Positions 60,155 through 64,000 of a DNA stretch of 64,000 bases are shown one piece after another (positions within the stretch are counted from its first letter, which is position 1; every line of letters begins with the position of its first letter). The stretch comes from an uncultured Lachnospiraceae bacterium (GTDB lineage Bacteria; Bacillota; Clostridia; Lachnospirales; Lachnospiraceae): positions 3,174-67,173 of the forward strand of contig CAJTOV010000004.1 of assembly GCA_910577765.1 (NCBI GenBank), written 5' to 3'. Both the position numbers and the translations under genes were made by a program. A model generated the notes under the pieces. The model was not told the DNA's origin and searched no databases. It saw nothing but the letters and a program-made list of their open reading frames with translations.

Positions 60155-60718
60155 ATGAAACAGCAAATCAGCGTTTATCATATCTGTCTTCTGGCCCTGG
60201 CCGTGTGTATCAATCTGGCCGGGGGGCAGCTTGCACTCAGTCTGCGGCTGCCGGTATATCTGGACAGCATCGGGACCATCATGACCGGCGCTCTGTGCGG
60301 GCCGGTGTACGGGATGGTGCCAAACCTTCTCAGCGGAATCATCCTGGGAATGACCACGGATATTTATTCCTTATACTTTGCGCCGGTGGGCATGGTGGTG
60401 GGGCTTATGAGCGGCCTTGTATGGAAGAACTGGCGGCCCCAGGGCTGGCGCGTGGCCCTGGGAGCCCTGGTGATCACGGTGCCCGGGACCCTGGTCAGCT
60501 CCCTGATCTGCGCCGTGCTGTTCGGGGGAATCACTTCCTCCGGGTCCACGATCCTGGTGCAGCTTCTGGCCCGGACGCCCCTGGGAATGACCGCCAGCAT
60601 TTTCCTGGTCCAGATTGTCACCGACTACCTGGACCGCCTGATCAGCCTGTTCGTGGTGATCCGCCTGATCCAGGTTCTTCCGGGACGGATGCGGGAGCAG
60701 GTGCGTGTGCGGGGATAA
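60155..60718 (+). CDS. qrtT: ECF transporter S component, probable QrtT (queuine/queuosine uptake)
   Basis: A 187-residue membrane protein with six predicted helices and the S-component style of short loops (LRLPVYLDSIGTIMTGALCG near residues 29-48, then PVYGMVPNLLSGIILGMTTD). Energising EcfA/EcfT subunits are not encoded nearby, as is normal for shared-module systems. The substrate assignment comes from context: queK, queL and a preQ1 riboswitch. On sequence alone it is only an S component. The ribosome site is AAGGAG. Confidence 0.75.
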   Translation: MKQQISVYHICLLALAVCINLAGGQLALSLRLPVYLDSIGTIMTGALCGPVYGMVPNLLSGIILGMTTDIYSLYFAPVGMVVGLMSGLVWKNWRPQGWRVALGALVITVPGTLVSSLICAVLFGGITSSGSTILVQLLARTPLGMTASIFLVQIVTDYLDRLISLFVVIRLIQVLPGRMREQVRVRG

Positions 60719-60742
60719 ATTTTAATACAAGGAGGTTCACCC

Positions 60743-61441
60743 ATGGGAATTCCAACCCAGCGTTACAGCACAATCACAGACAAGCATCCCCGGGAGATTT
60801 GTCTGCTGCGCAGCTTCCCCTGCGCCTGGGGGAAATGCAGCTTTTGCGATTATATTGACGACAATGGCCGGGATGCCGGGGAAATGGCCCTGCTGAATGC
60901 CCGGGTCCTCAGCCAGGTCACCGGGGAACTGGGGGTGCTGGAGGTGATCAATTCCGGAAGCTGCTTCGAGCTTCCTTCTGCCACCCTGGAAGACATCACC
61001 CGCATTATCCGGGAAAAAAACATCCGGCAGCTTTTTTTCGAATCCCACTGGATGTACCGGAAGCAGGTGGCTGCCATGCGGGAACGGATGCCGGTGCCCA
61101 TTATTTTCAAGACCGGGGTGGAGACCTTTGACAATGATTTCCGCCAGAAAGTCCTCAACAAGCACGCGGACTTCACCACGCCGGAACAGGTGGCAGAGTA
61201 CTTTGACTCCCCCTGCCTGATGGTAGGCATCCAGGGCCAGACCAGGGCCATGATTGCCAGGGATATAGAGCTTCTTAAGAAGCATTTTCAACTGGGTACG
61301 GTCAATGTCTATAACAACAACACAACCCCCATCCGCCGGGATGAGGAACTGGTCCGCTGGTTCATGGAAGAATACCGCTGGCTGCTGGATGACCCGGCAG
61401 TGGAAGTCCTGTATGAGATCACGGATTTCGGGGTGGGGTGA
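60743..61441 (+). CDS. queL: Radical SAM queuine lyase QueL
   Basis: A 232-residue small radical SAM-like protein. The cysteine cluster reads FPCAWGKCSFCDY near residues 26-38, a C-x4-C-x2-C spacing instead of the common C-x3-C-x2-C. VINSGSCFELP near 68 and FKTGVETFDNDFR near 121 follow the usual barrel pattern. Family knowledge: QueL converts queuine to preQ1, letting cells finish queuosine using the late tRNA enzymes. Complete operon context makes this the best reading. The ribosome site is AAGGAGG. Confidence 0.75.
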   Translation: MGIPTQRYSTITDKHPREICLLRSFPCAWGKCSFCDYIDDNGRDAGEMALLNARVLSQVTGELGVLEVINSGSCFELPSATLEDITRIIREKNIRQLFFESHWMYRKQVAAMRERMPVPIIFKTGVETFDNDFRQKVLNKHADFTTPEQVAEYFDSPCLMVGIQGQTRAMIARDIELLKKHFQLGTVNVYNNNTTPIRRDEELVRWFMEEYRWLLDDPAVEVLYEITDFGVG

Positions 61442-61524
61442 AGGCGGCGGCAGGAAGCTGCCTTGATATCTGTTGTTATCCGTTTTTCCCCGCACCATAA
61501 ACTACGGCCATAATTTCACACAGA

Positions 61525-61575
61525 ATCCCCCGCAGCGGCTTTAAAGCCATTTTCCTGCGGGGGATTTGCATTTTC
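61525..61575 (+). terminator. Terminator after queL
   Basis: ATCCCCCGCAG (61525-61535) pairs with CTGCGGGGGAT (61555-61565), followed by TTGCATTTT. It ends the queuine-salvage operon. Confidence 0.8.
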
Positions 61576-61639
61576 CCGGTCAGGCCGGACCGACGGTAAA
61601 AAAGTTACAGAAAAAAATTTGAAAATCCCGGATTTTGGA

Positions 61640-61680
61640 GTCTCGCGAGACACTTTGCGAGACAGGGTGTGTGGTATACT
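61640..61680 (+). promoter_or_regulatory. Recombinase promoter region with GTCTCGCGAGAC palindrome
   Basis: A perfect 12-bp palindrome GTCTCGCGAGAC (61640-61651) is followed after 5 bp by a half copy GCGAGAC (61657-61663) and then an extended -10, TG-G-TATACT (61672-61680). No good -35 is visible. Half-site spacing overlapping the -35 position suggests an operator. Confidence 0.5.
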
Positions 61681-61803
61681 GTTATAGAGAAGCTGTTACC
61701 GCCGGATTACCGGAGGATGCGCCAGGCATGCCGCAAGGATGCACCCGCAGGCACCCCTTACCCGCAGGCCCGCCGGATACCACACAGAAACAGGAGAAAA
61801 GAC

Positions 61804-62751
61804 ATGGGAATGGAATACAACAGACAGCCACGGACACCACTGCACCACACGGCACAGATCTCCATGCTGGAGCCGGTCAGCCGCTACCGGCTGTACCTGA
61901 TGGCCCAGGACAGGAGCAGGAATACTGTGGACAAATATATCCGGGACGTGAAGAAATTCCTGGAATTCAACGGGGGCGCCAGCCTGGACCACGACAGCGT
62001 GGCCCGCTACCGGGCCTGGCTGGTGGACACCTACCGGCCGGCCAGCGCCAACTCCATGCTGGTGGCCCTGAACGGCTACCTGGCCTTCCAGGGCCAGGGG
62101 GACTGCTGCGTCCATCTGCTGCGTCTCCAGCGGGAAATGTTCCTGGACGAGACCCGGGAGCTGACCCGGGAGGAATACACCCGCCTTCTGGACCAGGCGG
62201 ACCAGGACGGCAACACCCGCCTGTTCTATATTCTCCAGACCCTGGCCGGGTCCGGCATCCGCATCAGCGAGCTGCCCTTTATCACCGTGGAGGCCCTGTA
62301 CCAGAAGACCGTCAGTATCAACTGCAAGGGCAAGATCCGCCAGATTCTCCTGCCCCGGTCCCTGGTGGAGGGGCTGAAGGAATACTGCCGGGACACCGGC
62401 CGCACGGCCGGGAGTATATTCGTGACCCGCAGCGGCAGGCCTGTGGACCGCCGCAATATCTGGAGGGAAATGAAACGCCTCTGTGTCCGGGCCCGGGTGG
62501 ACGAAAAAAAGGTGTACCCCCACAACCTGCGGCACCTTTTTGCCCGCAGCTATTACGAGAAGGAAAAGGACATTGTCCGCCTGGCCGATTACCTGGGCCA
62601 CAGCAACGTGGAAACCACCCGCCGCTACACCCGCACCGGCCGCATGGATGAGTGCAGGCAGCAGCTGGAAATGGGCATGACCGGAAGGCGGCCCCATAAG
62701 TATTCTTATGAACCGGAAGGGCGGGGGAGAAAGAAAAAGACACCGGTATGA
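61804..62751 (+). CDS. Tyrosine site-specific recombinase (XerC/D-like)
   Basis: A 315-residue recombinase. An N-terminal core-binding domain (SRYRLYLMAQDRSRNTVDKY near 24-43) precedes the catalytic domain: Arg in GSGIRISELP near 159, H-x-L-R-H in HNLRHLFARSYY near 240, GHSNVETTRRYTR near 268 with the nucleophilic Tyr. ATG 61804 follows CAGGAG. The stop codon TGA at 62749 lies inside a predicted inverted recombination site, a layout seen for enzymes that flip the adjacent DNA. Confidence 0.85.
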   Translation: MGMEYNRQPRTPLHHTAQISMLEPVSRYRLYLMAQDRSRNTVDKYIRDVKKFLEFNGGASLDHDSVARYRAWLVDTYRPASANSMLVALNGYLAFQGQGDCCVHLLRLQREMFLDETRELTREEYTRLLDQADQDGNTRLFYILQTLAGSGIRISELPFITVEALYQKTVSINCKGKIRQILLPRSLVEGLKEYCRDTGRTAGSIFVTRSGRPVDRRNIWREMKRLCVRARVDEKKVYPHNLRHLFARSYYEKEKDIVRLADYLGHSNVETTRRYTRTGRMDECRQQLEMGMTGRRPHKYSYEPEGRGRKKKTPV

Positions 62752-62771
62752 CATACTGCATAGTATGTCGT
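62748..62771. other. Predicted recombination site L
   Basis: Arms ATGACATA and TATGTCGT surround the 8-bp core CTGCATAG. A wider imperfect palindrome extends to 62740-62779 (ACACCGGT/ACCAGTGT). The same arm-core-arm arrangement is at 63096-63119 in the opposite orientation (core CTATGCAG versus GTATGCAG). Confidence 0.6.
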
Positions 62772-62804
62772 ACCAGTGTAATGGATAGTTTTCCGCTTAG
62801 ATTA

Positions 62805-62833
62805 ACTATACACCCATTGGTTATATATTTCAA
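62805..62833 (-). promoter_or_regulatory. Leftward sigma-A promoter inside the invertible segment
   Basis: On the minus strand TTGAAA (62833-62828), an exact 17-bp spacer, TATAGT (62810-62805). It fires toward the 3' end of the recombinase gene with nothing to express on that strand, which makes sense only if the segment can turn round. Confidence 0.7.
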
Positions 62834-62976
62834 TGATTTTTTTAACTTTTTTTCCAGAAATATACTTTTTCTCAGGCTGACACCAGGGCTGTATCCAGAG
62901 TGCCTTTGATGTAGGTCTGTTTCGTGGCGCGCGGAACAGACATGCGGGGGAGGCATGTCCTGAATCTGTCTCTTTG

Positions 62977-63032
62977 TGACGTCCGGAAATGCTGTGCAGG
63001 GGAATGCACAGCCCCGGGACGTCATTTTTTAT
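62977..63032 (+). terminator. Terminator inside the invertible segment
   Basis: Arms TGACGTCC (62977-62984) and GGACGTCA (63017-63024) enclose a second helix CTGTGCA/TGCACAG and are followed by six Ts. It would stop rightward readthrough from the recombinase in the present orientation. Confidence 0.85.
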
Positions 63033-63095
63033 TGCCTGGAACAGGCGGAAAATGCCTTAGAAGCAGATTTCCCACCCGGAGGCACCCCGGGGCGG

Positions 63096-63119
63096 ATGAC
63101 ATAGTATGCAGTACGTCGT
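63096..63119. other. Predicted recombination site R
   Basis: Arms ATGACATA and TACGTCGT with core GTATGCAG. Compared with the reverse complement of site L, 24 of 30 aligned positions agree, with the core differing at one base. Confidence 0.6.
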
Positions 63120-63146
63120 CCCGACAGGAAAGGAGGGGAGGAACAG

Positions 63147-63800
63147 GTGCCTGGGAATGAATCTGAAGGCATGGATATGCTGGAGCAGCGGCCGGGAGAA
63201 GCCGCAGGGATACAGTCCGGATGCCGCGGTCTGGCAGAAGCCGCTGAAATGCAGTGTGAAGTCCGGGGTCCGGCAGGAAGTCCCACAGCCATGCTGATCC
63301 GCATCTTTGGGAAAAAGGACCGGGAACCCTACGGGGATATCGTCCATCATAACCTGGGCAGGCCGGTGCCTTACCAGGGCGCGGCCCAGCTGGTGCTGCG
63401 GATCGACGCCATCAGCCGCAGCCTGGACCTTCCCCCCTCGGACACTGCCTTCCGCAGCATCCAGGGCAGGGCCCGGGACGGAACCGGGAATGTACTGCCC
63501 CGGGAGTACTGGCAGGGGACGGATACCGGAGTCCAGGGCAAAGCCCGGGAGGAAACCGGGAACGGGCTGTCGGATGGATACTGGCAGGAGAAAGAAACCG
63601 GGAACGGGCTGCCGGATGAATACTGGCAGAAGGCAGATACCAGTCCGCCCGGCAGGGTGCGGGATACCATTTACTTACAGTTGATTGGACGCCAGCACAC
63701 CAGCATCCAGGGACGGATCTGGGGGAAGGCCACCAGGAAAAAGTACGTAAGCTTCCGGAGTGCACTGGAGCTGATCTATCTGCTGTCGGAGGCAGTGTGA
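63147..63800 (+). CDS. Hypothetical protein downstream of the invertible promoter, with tandem repeats
   Basis: A 217-residue protein that I do not recognise. The N-terminal 50 residues are poorly structured. MLIRIFGKKDREPYGDIVHH near 49-68 and GAAQLVLRIDAISRSLDLP look like a folded core. Three related 14-residue units follow (GTGNVLPREYWQGT, ETGNGLSDGYWQEK, ETGNGLPDEYWQKA), then the C-terminal DTIYLQLIGRQHTSIQGRIWG. GTG 63147 has AGGAGGGGAGG upstream. First gene reached by the switch promoter after inversion; it may be regulatory or part of the switched locus. Confidence 0.6.
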   Translation: MPGNESEGMDMLEQRPGEAAGIQSGCRGLAEAAEMQCEVRGPAGSPTAMLIRIFGKKDREPYGDIVHHNLGRPVPYQGAAQLVLRIDAISRSLDLPPSDTAFRSIQGRARDGTGNVLPREYWQGTDTGVQGKAREETGNGLSDGYWQEKETGNGLPDEYWQKADTSPPGRVRDTIYLQLIGRQHTSIQGRIWGKATRKKYVSFRSALELIYLLSEAV

Positions 63801-63961
63801 AGGCATACACGGAAAGTGCATGTCTTAAGAAAACCTGCCGGGAATGAGTCCATTCCCCCCGGCAGCTGTAACCAGGTAAAAAACGTATTTCATGACGTTT
63901 TTTAATAAGGAAATCCGGCATACCGGGTTTCCACCTAAAATCTATAAAGGAGAGAGGGATT
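63801..63961 (+). terminator. Leader with stacked hairpins and an intrinsic terminator before the last gene
   Basis: Hairpin CTGCCGGGAATG/CATTCCCCCCGGCAG (about 63826-63866) is followed by terminator AAAAAACGT (63878-63886) with ACGTTTTTT (63895-63903). A third hairpin, AAATCCGG/CCGGGTTT, lies near 63911-63931. No promoter follows the terminator, so expression of the next gene may need antitermination or readthrough. Confidence 0.65.
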
Positions 63962-64000
63962 ATGTTGAGAAAGCTTCGCAAGAACTACAGACGCCTGGTC
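63962..64000 (+). CDS. Unknown gene, first 13 codons only
   Basis: ATG 63962 after AAAGGAGAGAGGG begins MLRKLRKNYRRLV and runs off the window. The start is strongly basic, as in a signal-anchor protein, but nothing more can be said. Confidence 0.6.
   Translation, partial: MLRKLRKNYRRLV

Larger units (their letters stand above)
62748..63119. mobile_element. Predicted invertible promoter segment (phase switch)
   Basis: About 372 bp bounded by inverted recombination sites next to a tyrosine recombinase gene. It contains a strong promoter that points left in this sequence and a rightward terminator at 62977-63032. In this orientation the genes from 63147 lack a promoter and are shielded from recombinase readthrough. 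After inversion the promoter would face them. Inversion itself is inferred. No other gene is seen in the segment. Confidence 0.6.

Noticed and set aside
59524..60156. Antisense frame with repeats opposite queK
   Set aside because: The repeat is explained by the tandem units in queK; no ribosome site or promoter on that strand.
1..64000. CRISPR arrays, tRNA or rRNA genes
   Set aside because: No regularly spaced direct repeats of the right size, and no cloverleaf or rRNA-like sequences were seen. Repeats found are tandem coding units or hairpin elements.

Overview
The window reads as chromosome from a flagellated Lachnospiraceae member (Clostridium cluster XIVa, Enterocloster/Lachnoclostridium-like). 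This rests on fairly GC-rich Firmicute coding with strong AGGAGG ribosome sites, the relA / metallo-hydrolase / hemZ order at the left edge, choline-binding-type wall repeats, a Gram-positive type flagellar gene order, and a queK-qrtT-queL queuine-salvage cluster. The exact genus is inference. No rRNA, tRNA, CRISPR array or intact insertion sequence was seen.

Layout. 1-2338: end of relA, an MBL-fold hydrolase and hemZ, closed by a terminator. 2490-2770: a promoter followed by an unassigned, highly foldable non-coding segment. 2785-3408 (minus): a PilZ protein, divergent from the flagellar supra-operon. 3604-33192: one promoter followed by about 29 kb of same-strand genes. These are a 3D-domain wall enzyme, flgB fliE fliF-K flgD, a TIGR02530-type protein, flgE flbD motAB fliM cheY flgC fliY fliOPQR flhBA fliA, two FlgG-type rod genes, cheC cheD cheV, a wall-binding protein, and a ParA/ComFB pair. 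A nuclease remnant and a small HTH regulator follow. 34164-40611: a sigma-28 promoter and the filament-cap operon (large fliD, fliS, a FliT-like gene, a second FliD-like gene, a nucleotidyltransferase-fold protein). 46096-40701 (minus): a sigma-28 promoter and flgM flgN flgK flgL, DUF6470, fliW, csrA, in the B. subtilis order. 46166-51801: a divergent sigma-28 promoter and a late operon (YlqG-like, FlhX, two secreted wall-binding proteins, a lytic transglycosylase). 51873-53018 (minus): an Rpn-type nuclease.

From 53441 the content changes. An operon encodes an LRR protein, a metallopeptidase-like/VWA protein, a MoxR AAA+ ATPase and a MscS channel; its promoter overlaps a long palindrome. Next is a preQ1-I riboswitch with a readable antiterminator/terminator pair ahead of queK, qrtT and queL. 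The right edge holds a tyrosine recombinase whose stop codon overlaps one of two inverted sites. The sites bound about 370 bp with an outward-facing promoter and an internal terminator. I read this as an invertible promoter now in the OFF orientation for the genes from 63147 onward.

The flagellar regulators form one circuit. FliA is made in the main operon. FlgM restrains it until the hook is complete. FliA then drives the cap, hook-junction/flgM and late wall-protein operons, while FliW/CsrA add post-transcriptional control. Flagellin, cheA/W/B/R, fliL, flhF and flhG are not in the window.
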